Positions 37,107-45,514 of a DNA stretch of 64,000 bases are shown here, in pieces (the first letter of the stretch is position 1; each line of letters begins with the position of its first letter). The translations under genes and the position numbers were made by a program. The DNA is taken from assembly GCA_902761605.1 (NCBI GenBank), contig CACWLC010000001.1, positions 62,001-126,000 on the forward strand, read 5' to 3'. Source of the DNA: an uncultured Prevotellaceae bacterium. GTDB lineage: Bacteria; Bacteroidota; Bacteroidia; Bacteroidales; Bacteroidaceae. Under the pieces are notes generated by a model. The model worked only from the letters and a program-made list of their open reading frames with translations. It searched no databases and was not told the DNA's origin.

Positions 37107-37114
37107 CAAAGATA
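37107..37114 (-). promoter_or_regulatory. -7 box of the GH92-kinase-phosphatase/GH92 operon
   Basis: TATCTTTG on the minus strand, only four bases before the ATG at 37102, so transcription should start at or next to the start codon. -33 match is weak. Confidence 0.65.
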
Positions 37115-37157
37115 CAAAAAAAGCTACATATTACACAGATTATCACAGAATATTTCG

Positions 37158-37165
37158 TAACTTTG
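37158..37165 (+). promoter_or_regulatory. -7 box of queC
   Basis: TAACTTTG, 20 bases before the queC ATG and divergent from the GH92 operon promoter. -33 element not clear. Confidence 0.6.
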
Positions 37166-37185
37166 CAGCAAAAATAGTAAAAAAG

Positions 37186-37839
37186 ATGAAAGACTGTATA
37201 CTGATTTTGAGCGGAGGAATGGACTCCACCACCTTGTTATATGACTATAAGGATCGCATCGCTGTAGCTATTTCCTTCGACTACGGCAGCAACCATAATG
37301 CCAAGGAGATTCCCTTTGCGAAAAAACACTGTGAGCGATTAGGCATCAGGCATGTGGTTATCCCCCTCGAATTTATGTCCAGATACTTCCGCAGCTCCCT
37401 GCTCGCTGGAGATGCAGCCATCCCTGAGGGTAACTATGCTGATGAGAACATGAAATCCACCGTAGTTCCCTTCCGCAATGGCATCATGCTCGCCATCGCT
37501 GCAGGAATAGCTGAGTCCAACGATCTGCAGTATATCATGATGGCTAATCATGGAGGTGATCACACAATCTATCCCGATTGCCGACCTGAGTTCGTTGAGG
37601 CCTTCGATGCCGCTACCAATGCCGGCACATACAATGGAGTACGCCTGCTGTCACCATACTGCAACCTGACGAAAGGCCAGATTGCAGCACGAGGCAAGGA
37701 ACTTGGTATCGACTATGCCGAAACCTGGTCTTGTTATCGTGGTGGCGACAAGCATTGTGGCAAATGCGGCACCTGCGTAGAGCGCCGTGAAGCCCTCGCA
37801 GAAGCAGGCATCCCCGATCCGACAGAATACGAGGGCTGA
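37186..37839 (+). CDS. queC: 7-cyano-7-deazaguanine (preQ0) synthase QueC
   Basis: 217 residues. ATP-dependent conversion of 7-carboxy-7-deazaguanine to preQ0 in queuosine biosynthesis. The PP-loop is SGGMDSTT near the N-terminus; the zinc-binding end is CYRGGDKHCGKCGTC. Other queuosine genes (queD, queE, queF) are not adjacent. No preQ1 riboswitch fits in the short leader. Confidence 0.95.
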   Translation: MKDCILILSGGMDSTTLLYDYKDRIAVAISFDYGSNHNAKEIPFAKKHCERLGIRHVVIPLEFMSRYFRSSLLAGDAAIPEGNYADENMKSTVVPFRNGIMLAIAAGIAESNDLQYIMMANHGGDHTIYPDCRPEFVEAFDAATNAGTYNGVRLLSPYCNLTKGQIAARGKELGIDYAETWSCYRGGDKHCGKCGTCVERREALAEAGIPDPTEYEG

Positions 37840-37913
37840 AGACGGAAAGATTGTCATAAGGTTACTGGCTATAGCACCTGTACTCAGAATCAACAAATAA
37901 CAATGTACCCGAA

Positions 37914-40454
37914 ATGAAAAAAACTACCTTACTACTGTTTATGCTAATATGCCTGCATGCGATGGCAGACGACACCCCGAAACGTATCGATCTCAGCGGA
38001 AAATGGATGTTTACTCTAGATCGTCAGCATACTGTACAGCCGGATGACAGACTGACGGAAACTATGGAATTGCCAGGCACCACAGACACAAATATGAAAG
38101 GTGACTTAGTAAACAAATACGACGAGACCACCCATCTTACCCGCCGCTATTCCTACCGAGGACGTGCTTGGTATCAGCATGAGATTGAGATTCCTGCCGA
38201 CTGGAAAGGAATGCCTGTATATCTGTTCCTTGAGCGCACCAAACCATCAGAGGTATATGTAGACGGGAAACTCATGGGTAGCAGTAATGACATATCTACA
38301 CCACAAGTGTATAATCTCTCGTCTGCGCTCACCACCGGTAGCCACAAACTTTCTATTATGGTGGATAACGGTAGTGGTGTTCCTGAACAAATCTATGCCA
38401 GCAGTCATGCATATACAGAAGATACTCAGACCAACTGGAATGGTATAATTGGTGAGATTTATCTTACCACCTCTCAGCCACAAGCATTACCAGCAACAAA
38501 ACAGATTCATCCTAACTTCAAGGATTTTCATATCAAAGGGCAACACTTCTATGCCAACGGTCACAAGATATTCCTGAGAGGCAAGCACGATGCCTGTGTA
38601 TGGCCTTTGACAGGTCATGTAGCGATGGATGTAAAGTCTTGGAAAGACTATCTTGGCAAATGTGCCGACTATGGTCTCAACCATGTTCGATTCCACTCAT
38701 GGTGCCCTCCGGAGGCAGCTTTCGTAGCAGCCGATGAATTAGGTATCATCCTACAGCCGGAACTCCCCTTCTGGGGCAGCTTCAACGATAAGGACTCGTT
38801 GCTGATGAACTTTCTCCACAAGGAAGGGAAAAACATCCTCCGATGGTATGGCCATCACCCGTCATTCCGTATGTTTGCCCTCGGAAATGAGCTTTGGGGC
38901 AGCATAGACAAGATGGCGGAGTTTATTGCTGACTTCCGTAAGATTGCCCCCGACAAAGTCTACACATTCGGTAGCAACTACTATCTGGGCTATAAGGGCG
39001 TCAAGCCCGGTATGGATTACTTTACCACCTGTCGCGTTGGTGGTGAGGGCTGGGGCAATTACGGTACCCATACCCGTGGGTCTTTTTCGTTTGCCGATGC
39101 TGCCGATGGTGGTATGATCAACCACTTCTATCCCAACACAGAGATGAATTTTACTGAGGGGTGCGGCCTTACCAACGTGCCAATAATCTCACACGAGACG
39201 GGGCAGTTCCAGACCTATCCCGATTACGATGAGATTGCAAAATACAAAGGTGTGCTCTATCCTTATAACCTCGAGGTATTCCGTTCACGTCTCGAAAAAG
39301 CAGGAATGGCAGATCAGGCCAAAGATTTCCACAAAGCCAGCGGACTATGGTCTCTCCAGCTATACAAACAGGATATCGAGATGGATCTGCGTACACCGAA
39401 TATGGCAGGATTCCAACTACTCGACCTTCAGGACTATCCTGGACAAGGCTCAGCCTATGTAGGCATTCTCGATGCTTTCATGCAGTCTAAAGGTCTCTGC
39501 ACCGAAAGCGAATGGCGGCAGTGGTGCTCCCCAGTTGTGCCACTACTGATATCACCCCAATTCTGCTTCACCAACGAAGAGGGTATACATGCTAAAATTC
39601 AAATTGCCAATTACAGTGGCGAGTCACTTAAAGGCAAGACTCTTTCATGGAACCTCGATGCTCAGCACGGCAGTTTGATTATTCCCGATGGTGAGGGCCT
39701 TTTAGATATCGGTGCTCTCGACATCGACCTTAGCAAATATGAACAGCCGGCTCAGTTACAGCTGATACTAAGGGTTGAAGGCACTGAATATCAGAACACA
39801 TACAACCTATGGGTATATCCGTTTGGCGTTGACCTGAGCAAGCTGGAACAGAAGGTGATTATTACCAACGAGCTAACCGACAAGATTGCCCGCCAATTGG
39901 AAAAAGGAAAGAACGTACTGCTGATGCCCAACTCATCGAAACTATGCGTGGACGGGCTGTTCCAGACTGACTATTGGAACTATCGCATGTTCAAGACTAT
40001 CTCTGAAAACAACAAGAAGACTGTTTCGCCTGGCACGTTAGGTATCCTGACAGATCCGAAGCATCCTATCTTTAAGAGTTTCCCCACAGAGATGCACACC
40101 AACTGGCAGTGGTTCCCCATATTAAAGGCCAGTCATCCTATGATGCTCGACAATACGGGCAAAGATTATCGTCCTATCGTACAGGTCATTGATAACATCG
40201 AGCGCAACCATAAGCTTGGACTCGTCTTTGAGTTCCAGGTGGGTAAAGGGCGTCTCCTTGTCTGTATGGCAGATCTTGAAAGAGCATCTTCCTATCCGGA
40301 AGGTCGCCAGTTCTATCGCAGCATACTTGAATACATGACATCAAAAGACTTCGCGCCAAACACAAAAATCAGCCTACAGGATTTCCATAGGCTGATGAAT
40401 ACAGAGGTTGTGGAAGGCAAGATAGGCGAGCTTAACAATATATCACCCTATTGA
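37914..40454 (+). CDS. GH2-family glycoside hydrolase (beta-galactosidase/glucuronidase-like)
   Basis: 846 residues, secreted (MKKTTLLLFMLICLHAMA). N-terminal sugar-binding jelly-roll (LSGKWMFTLD to about 180), short Ig-like part, then the TIM barrel with the acid/base in LGNELWG (E326) and a probable nucleophile in SHETGQF (E428). A C-terminal region of beta domains follows. GH2 covers several beta-glycosidase activities; the substrate cannot be read here. It lies 74 bp after queC and 10 bp before the patatin-like gene. Confidence 0.85.
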   Translation: MKKTTLLLFMLICLHAMADDTPKRIDLSGKWMFTLDRQHTVQPDDRLTETMELPGTTDTNMKGDLVNKYDETTHLTRRYSYRGRAWYQHEIEIPADWKGMPVYLFLERTKPSEVYVDGKLMGSSNDISTPQVYNLSSALTTGSHKLSIMVDNGSGVPEQIYASSHAYTEDTQTNWNGIIGEIYLTTSQPQALPATKQIHPNFKDFHIKGQHFYANGHKIFLRGKHDACVWPLTGHVAMDVKSWKDYLGKCADYGLNHVRFHSWCPPEAAFVAADELGIILQPELPFWGSFNDKDSLLMNFLHKEGKNILRWYGHHPSFRMFALGNELWGSIDKMAEFIADFRKIAPDKVYTFGSNYYLGYKGVKPGMDYFTTCRVGGEGWGNYGTHTRGSFSFADAADGGMINHFYPNTEMNFTEGCGLTNVPIISHETGQFQTYPDYDEIAKYKGVLYPYNLEVFRSRLEKAGMADQAKDFHKASGLWSLQLYKQDIEMDLRTPNMAGFQLLDLQDYPGQGSAYVGILDAFMQSKGLCTESEWRQWCSPVVPLLISPQFCFTNEEGIHAKIQIANYSGESLKGKTLSWNLDAQHGSLIIPDGEGLLDIGALDIDLSKYEQPAQLQLILRVEGTEYQNTYNLWVYPFGVDLSKLEQKVIITNELTDKIARQLEKGKNVLLMPNSSKLCVDGLFQTDYWNYRMFKTISENNKKTVSPGTLGILTDPKHPIFKSFPTEMHTNWQWFPILKASHPMMLDNTGKDYRPIVQVIDNIERNHKLGLVFEFQVGKGRLLVCMADLERASSYPEGRQFYRSILEYMTSKDFAPNTKISLQDFHRLMNTEVVEGKIGELNNISPY

Positions 40455-40464
40455 TTATTGGAGT

Positions 40465-41316
40465 ATGGCAAAGGATGTAGCATTAGTATTATCGAGCGGA
40501 GGTGCAAGAGGTCTTGCGCATATCGGTGCTATCGAGGAACTGGAGGCACATGGCTATCGTATCACCTCTATCGCAGGATGCTCGATGGGAGCTCTCATTG
40601 GCGGTGTCTATGCAGCAGGCAAACTGGAGGAATTCAGAGAGTGGATGAAGACTGTCGACAGGAAAAAGATGTTGGAATTGACAGATTTCTCATTCAGTCT
40701 GAATCATCTCGTCAAGGGAACACGTATCATTGAGGCTATCATGGAGTTTGTACCTGATATTCCCATAGAAGACCTGCCGATACCATATTGTGCTGTTGCT
40801 ACTGATTGGAAGTCAGGCCATGAGGTGGTCTTTCGTGAAGGGAGTCTCTTCGAAGCCATCCGTGCGTCTATTTCCCTGCCTTCATTTTATGAGCCAGTTA
40901 AGCGCGACGGAATGATTCTTATCGATGGTGGTGTCACGAATCCTATACCCATGAATCGAGTAGTACGCCATGAAGGGGATATCCTTGTTGGCATCGACGT
41001 GAGTGGCCATGATTATGAGGCTCAATGGAGAAGACATCATGAACTGGCAGAAAAGCGAAAACGCAGTACATCGTTGTCGCAACAGATACTCAACAGACTG
41101 ATACCCGACAACCTCGATTTTAATTACTATACGATGCTCTCGCGTGTGAGTTCGCTGATGATCCGCCAGAACTCCATCCTCATGGCTCAGCTTATGAAGC
41201 CCGATATCCTTATAGATATACAGATGGCCCGTTATGGCGGTTTCGACTACGACAAGTCAGAACGCCTCATCGCCATCGGCCGTCAAAAGACTTTGCAAGC
41301 CATCAGCAAGTTATAG
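40465..41316 (+). CDS. Patatin-like phospholipase (RssA-like)
   Basis: 283 residues, no signal peptide. Oxyanion loop SGGARG (11-16), nucleophile elbow GCSMG (S40) and the dyad Asp in DGGVTNP (D154) are those of cytoplasmic patatin-like acyl hydrolases. Natural substrate unknown. It converges on the PUL across a 385-bp repeat-rich gap. Confidence 0.9.
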   Translation: MAKDVALVLSSGGARGLAHIGAIEELEAHGYRITSIAGCSMGALIGGVYAAGKLEEFREWMKTVDRKKMLELTDFSFSLNHLVKGTRIIEAIMEFVPDIPIEDLPIPYCAVATDWKSGHEVVFREGSLFEAIRASISLPSFYEPVKRDGMILIDGGVTNPIPMNRVVRHEGDILVGIDVSGHDYEAQWRRHHELAEKRKRSTSLSQQILNRLIPDNLDFNYYTMLSRVSSLMIRQNSILMAQLMKPDILIDIQMARYGGFDYDKSERLIAIGRQKTLQAISKL

Positions 41317-41352
41317 TCACTATAGTAAGACTATCATCATCCGAAATAACGT

Positions 41353-41418
41353 TTGGTTTGGGGTATAGCCGCACAATCGTCTGAGTAAAGCCAAACAATC
41401 GTTTGGGTATAGGCACAC
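41353..41418. repeat. Three-unit array with 22-bp period
   Basis: Units start at 41353, 41375 and 41397, sharing GTTTGGGTATAG-like and CAC/AAC ends. A perfect dyad CCAAAC-AATC-GTTTGG spans the unit 2/3 junction. Lies between convergent genes. Confidence 0.8.
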
Positions 41419-41448
41419 GATTGCCAGATACCGTATCTCTCCCTGTTT

Positions 41449-41500
41449 GCCTTAGTCCTTTCCCGTTCAAGCCTTAATCCTTCTCCCTCAAAGCCTTAAT
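41449..41500. repeat. Second array with 22-bp period
   Basis: Two full units at 41449 and 41471 and a partial one at 41493, each beginning GCCTTA(A/G)T and pyrimidine-rich. Different in sequence from the 41353 array but with the same period. Confidence 0.8.
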
Positions 41501-41525
41501 ATTGTCAATAGCATCAGTAAAATAC

Positions 41526-41677
41526 GGTCACGGTCACAGCTGTGACCATGTGACCACAGATTACAGACAAATTATACAAACACAAGACAAAACCTTAATT
41601 ACCAGGCATTTAGCAAACACCCCTCATACACATTCCGTACCAAAAGGTCACATGGTCACAGCTGTGACCATGTGACC
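41526..41677. repeat. Two copies of a long palindrome (core TCACAGCTGTGA)
   Basis: Copy 2 (41646-41677) is a perfect 32-bp palindrome centred on AGCT with arms GGTCACATGGTCACAG. Copy 1 (41526-41556) has the same right arm and core but a shortened left arm. The 89 bp between them show no gene. No T-run follows, so a classical terminator is doubtful; a regulator site or mobile palindrome is possible. Confidence 0.9.
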
Positions 41678-41701
41678 ATTGCGAATAAGACACACTGGAA
41701 C

Positions 41702-43858
41702 TTATTTGCGTATTAAGCCCTCAACATCTTCTTCGACGATGGCTGGACGGAAATCATAATCCTTGAGAGTAAGACGGACATTCTTTAGAGTGATGTTGCG
41801 TATATGTCGCAGATATAAGCCCCATGAAGGCAGTTCGCCAAACATCGTGAACTCTGGATATTTGTCTATCTGTTCTGGTACATCGCCCTTGCGCCAAAGA
41901 GGTATGTAGGCCATACCTTTGCTTGCGCGACCTGGATAATTAATATTGACATTCTCCAGAAGAATGTTTTCGATGCAATTGCCAGGAATGCCGCAAATCG
42001 GGGAAGGATGAATATTATGGAAATAATCCACCTCCGGACCCCTCAAATCATAATTGATATCAGGTCGCTCGAAAGGTACTTCACAAGAGAAATCCCGGAT
42101 AGTGACATTACGCAAGGATCCTTTTCTCTGCCCAGCTCTCTGTCCTAAGCGCATAAAGATAGGATTACCGGTATTTGTGGCATCGATACGCTCTACCAAA
42201 ATACTATCTATCTGAGCACCATCTACACTCTCGATGGCTATAGCTGAACGGAATGTGTCCTGTACCTTTATATCATGTACATGGATTTTTCGGAAACCTC
42301 CCCATGAGGCAGTGCCGAATTTAACAGCAGAAGCACTGCTGCGGATATCGCAACGTGCCACCTCGATATCGTAACACTCACTATCCGCATGGTACGACTT
42401 CAGACACACGCCATCATCGGCAGAGTTAATCTTGCAATCAGCCACTAAGACATGCTTGCAGTCGGTAAGGTCAATACCATCGTTATTCCAATAAGCACGG
42501 TTCTCGATGTCCAGATTCCTCAATTTTACATTTTCGCAAAGATGAAGCGAAAGCCCCCAGTTAGCACTACTGCGCAACTTTACACCCTCAACCAATACAT
42601 TCTTACAACCATGAAGAAAGAACAACTTTGGGCGAACCGTCTCACTTGGACGCTGGCGACGCTGATTATAATTCGGATCAATTCGTTCACCCGTATGGTG
42701 CAGACTATCAATATTCAGAGCCAATTGTAAACCCTGTCCATCGATGGTGCCATTACCAGTGATACAGATATTCTCAGCTCCATCTGCCATTATCAATGCC
42801 ATTGAGGCATTGTCATTTCGCTTGTCATCAGAGTGAGCTACGCTGATAGGCTGATAATCATAAGGATTGGTACTACCCAGGATGGTTGCCCCCTCCTCCA
42901 AATAAAGCTCTACTCCTGAACGTAATAACAATCCACCTGTGAGATAAGTACCCTTAGACAATACTAATCGCCCTCCACCTTTCTTACTGATCTTGTCGAT
43001 GGCTTTCTGTAATTGCTGTGTACATAGAGTCCTGCCATCAGCAGGTATATTCAGTTCGTCGGAGTTGAGAGAATATTTGCTTTGAGCCTTTCGTAATAAG
43101 GAAAGAAAGACTTCAGGGCGGTCAAGGTTTACTAAATCAGCCTTTTTGTCAATGACCAATTGGAACTGCGAGGTGTCATCTTCCTGGCAGGCTGCCATAA
43201 CCTTGATACCATGCCGGTGACAGTAACTGCGAAAGACGTCTGTGATTTTCTCTGGGGCAATCTCCACATACGACGGCTTGCAGATGCTTTGCCAATACTT
43301 CAGTCTGTCTATATCGCCAGCATTCACCTTAATCTTCATTTCAGGAGCTAGGGTGATAAACTCGCGAAGCATCACTTCATCGCCAAACCAGAAGAAACTC
43401 TTATCAGCAAAACCCTTCTCGCGAACTAGTTTTACCAATGTTGGTATAGGAGTTCCACGTTTTACGTCGAAGAAAACATTTGCTCTGCCTTTAAGCGAGT
43501 CGAGCATTTCGGCAATGGTGGGTACATGCAGACCTGCGAACTGAGGTCCGAACCAACTGCCGGCATCAAGTTTGCTGACGTCTTTTGCAAGCATGTCTGA
43601 GAGTTTGCCCTTGCCGTTGGTAGTGCGGTCGAGAGTCTCATCATGCAGGTTAAAGAGCACACCGTCTTTCGACTTACGCACATCGACCTCTATCCACTTC
43701 GCCCCATACTGCAGAGCAGCCTCAGCAGAAGGCCATGTATTCTCAGGGGCTAGAGCATTAGCCCCACGATGCACCACTATCTCAATATTCTGGGCAGCCA
43801 CAGCTGTGACTGCCCAGATAAATAGAGATGTTAGTATCTGCTTGAGATTAATAACCAT
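41702..43858 (-). CDS. GDPD phosphodiesterase / GH28 polygalacturonase-like fusion
   Basis: 718 residues. Start at 43858, overlapping the susD stop by 11 bp; longer forms would run far into susD. Signal peptide to about residue 22. Residues 28-255 are a GDPD domain: HRGAN (30-34), APENT, EVDVR (57-61), catalytic HDETLDRTT (72-80) and the ending NLDRPEVF. Residues about 265-715 are a GH28 beta-helix: NNDG at 458-461 and DD at 481-482 match the catalytic Asps, while the usual GHG is replaced by a GTASWGG segment. GDPDs hydrolyse glycerophosphodiesters; GH28s cleave galacturonan or rhamnogalacturonan. The fused frame has no interruption. Fourth gene of the PUL. Confidence 0.88.
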   Translation of the reverse strand: MVINLKQILTSLFIWAVTAVAAQNIEIVVHRGANALAPENTWPSAEAALQYGAKWIEVDVRKSKDGVLFNLHDETLDRTTNGKGKLSDMLAKDVSKLDAGSWFGPQFAGLHVPTIAEMLDSLKGRANVFFDVKRGTPIPTLVKLVREKGFADKSFFWFGDEVMLREFITLAPEMKIKVNAGDIDRLKYWQSICKPSYVEIAPEKITDVFRSYCHRHGIKVMAACQEDDTSQFQLVIDKKADLVNLDRPEVFLSLLRKAQSKYSLNSDELNIPADGRTLCTQQLQKAIDKISKKGGGRLVLSKGTYLTGGLLLRSGVELYLEEGATILGSTNPYDYQPISVAHSDDKRNDNASMALIMADGAENICITGNGTIDGQGLQLALNIDSLHHTGERIDPNYNQRRQRPSETVRPKLFFLHGCKNVLVEGVKLRSSANWGLSLHLCENVKLRNLDIENRAYWNNDGIDLTDCKHVLVADCKINSADDGVCLKSYHADSECYDIEVARCDIRSSASAVKFGTASWGGFRKIHVHDIKVQDTFRSAIAIESVDGAQIDSILVERIDATNTGNPIFMRLGQRAGQRKGSLRNVTIRDFSCEVPFERPDINYDLRGPEVDYFHNIHPSPICGIPGNCIENILLENVNINYPGRASKGMAYIPLWRKGDVPEQIDKYPEFTMFGELPSWGLYLRHIRNITLKNVRLTLKDYDFRPAIVEEDVEGLIRK
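43791..43816. repeat. 26-bp palindrome in signal-peptide codons of the GDPD/GH28 gene
   Basis: Arms TGGGCAG and CTGCCCA around core CACAGCTGTG, symmetric except for one base pair. It encodes WAVTAVAAQ at the signal cleavage region. The core is shared with the palindromes at 41526 and 41646. Confidence 0.85.
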
Positions 43859-45500
43859 TGTTCTGAGACCAACCTTCGTTAACATCGAGGTCACCCTTCT
43901 TGATAGGGAAGATACGGCGAGTCTTCTCGAAGTTTGCATTTGGATTATTCTTGTAGTGTGGGAACCACTCATCCTCATAGTGACCGAAACGAATCATATC
44001 GTTACGACGCCAGAGCTCATCGAAGAACTCACGACCACGCTCCATATAGATATCGTCAAGAGTTGGGTCACCATTGATTGTAGGAGCACCTACATATGTA
44101 CGAATCTGGTTGAAGAGATCCTTTGAACCACTCTGTCCAGCGCGAACCATAGCCTCAGCCTTTGTCAAGAGAATATCTGCATAACGGAATATGGGAACGT
44201 CGTTTGACTGGTTACGTCCATTAGAGTAGTCCTTGTTGCAAACAAACCACTTTGAAGAACGATAACCCTGACGCCAACCTTCGATGTCATCACCTACATC
44301 AACAGATGCAAGTTCACCTGTGACATTGATGTCCTTTGTGAACACGAGAGGATTGCCATTACGGTCAAGACACTTAACATCTGTTGGGAGCAAAGTTGTT
44401 TTATCATATACATAAACCTGGCCATTTGCAGGGTTGTGATCTTTGTCCTCAAGACCTAATACCATCCAGTTACGCTGGTCGCCCTTAAGGTTGAAACGAC
44501 CTACGCACTCAGGGGTAAGAGTCATGTAAGCACCACCAGAGTTGTTGAGGAACTCACCGAACATAGATGGGTCAAGCTTCTTGATATCCTTGTAAGAGTG
44601 TGAACGACCCCACTGCATGCCCTGTGCTGTGCTGGTGTCATACTCCATAGCATAGATAAAGTCCTTGATAGTACCAGCCTTTACACGCTCTGTGTTGTCC
44701 CAATTGAACTTGAAACGATACTCGTCTGGACCGAGAGCGAACTTGCCACTCTTGATGAGTTCATCACAAAGAGCGATACAATCATTCAACTTCTCGTTAC
44801 TGTAAGAAGCTGCATTGTAGTTTTCTACAGCATCAGCAGTATAAACCGGCCAGTTGATGTAGAGCTTAACAAGGAGAGCCTGAGCCATGTACTTTGTTGG
44901 CTTGCCATAATAGTCACCGAATACATCGGTAGAGAGCTTGTTAGCAGCAATGATTTCAAGAAGTTCCTTCTCGATGTACTTTGCAACCTCAGCACGTGGG
45001 TGACGATTGTTTGGATCGAGCTGGTGCTCAGTTACATAGTCACCATCAGCGATGGGCACATCGCCCCACATATCCATTTCAAGGAATGTATGGAAAGCAC
45101 GCATAACGCGAGCCTCATAACGGTTCTGCTCAGGATAAGAAGAGCTGGCAATCTCGCTGGCGAGCACATTAGCCTTACCCAAATCTGCCATCCAGTCAAG
45201 AACAGCATCCTCGTAGTTATAGTTATGATATGCTGAGTGAGCATACGTATAGCCATCAACCCAGTTACCAGAATATGCTGCTGAAGTATATTCGTCTGAA
45301 GAGAGACATGTAGCCTCCATGTAGCGGCGACCAAGAGTACCTCTGAAACGAGTGAAAAGGTCGTTCATGTTTGCGTTGATAGCTGCTTCGGAACCAGGCA
45401 TCTGAGTGTACTGAGAATCTACATCAACACCCAAATCTGTACAGCTACTTAAAGCCAGACCCAGAAGGGCAGCTGAAAGAATTATTTTATTTGTTTTCAT
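43848..45500 (-). CDS. SusD/RagB-family nutrient-binding lipoprotein
   Basis: 550 residues. Lipoprotein signal MKTNKIILSAALLGLALSSC. Helical TPR-like SusD fold: GSEAAINANMNDLFTRF at the N-terminus, YEARVMRAFHTFLEMDMWGDVPI, then FRYADILLTKAEAMVRAG and ERGREFFDELWRRNDMIRFG near the end. It forms the lid of the adjacent SusC transporter and binds glycan at the cell surface. 14 bp after susC. Confidence 0.95.
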   Translation of the reverse strand: MKTNKIILSAALLGLALSSCTDLGVDVDSQYTQMPGSEAAINANMNDLFTRFRGTLGRRYMEATCLSSDEYTSAAYSGNWVDGYTYAHSAYHNYNYEDAVLDWMADLGKANVLASEIASSSYPEQNRYEARVMRAFHTFLEMDMWGDVPIADGDYVTEHQLDPNNRHPRAEVAKYIEKELLEIIAANKLSTDVFGDYYGKPTKYMAQALLVKLYINWPVYTADAVENYNAASYSNEKLNDCIALCDELIKSGKFALGPDEYRFKFNWDNTERVKAGTIKDFIYAMEYDTSTAQGMQWGRSHSYKDIKKLDPSMFGEFLNNSGGAYMTLTPECVGRFNLKGDQRNWMVLGLEDKDHNPANGQVYVYDKTTLLPTDVKCLDRNGNPLVFTKDINVTGELASVDVGDDIEGWRQGYRSSKWFVCNKDYSNGRNQSNDVPIFRYADILLTKAEAMVRAGQSGSKDLFNQIRTYVGAPTINGDPTLDDIYMERGREFFDELWRRNDMIRFGHYEDEWFPHYKNNPNANFEKTRRIFPIKKGDLDVNEGWSQNNGY

Positions 45501-45514
45501 ATTCGTTTAGTATT

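Noticed and set aside
41353-41500. CRISPR array in the patatin-PUL gap
   Set aside because: Units are contiguous 22-bp repeats without spacers, differ in sequence, and no cas genes are present.
41526-41677. CRP operators controlling the PUL
   Set aside because: The palindromes lie at the 3' ends of both flanking genes, far from any promoter, and symmetry extends well beyond a CRP site.
43859-43978. N-terminal extension of the GDPD/GH28 protein
   Set aside because: It overlaps susD heavily and would bury the signal peptide; the ATG at 43858 puts the signal at the N-terminus.
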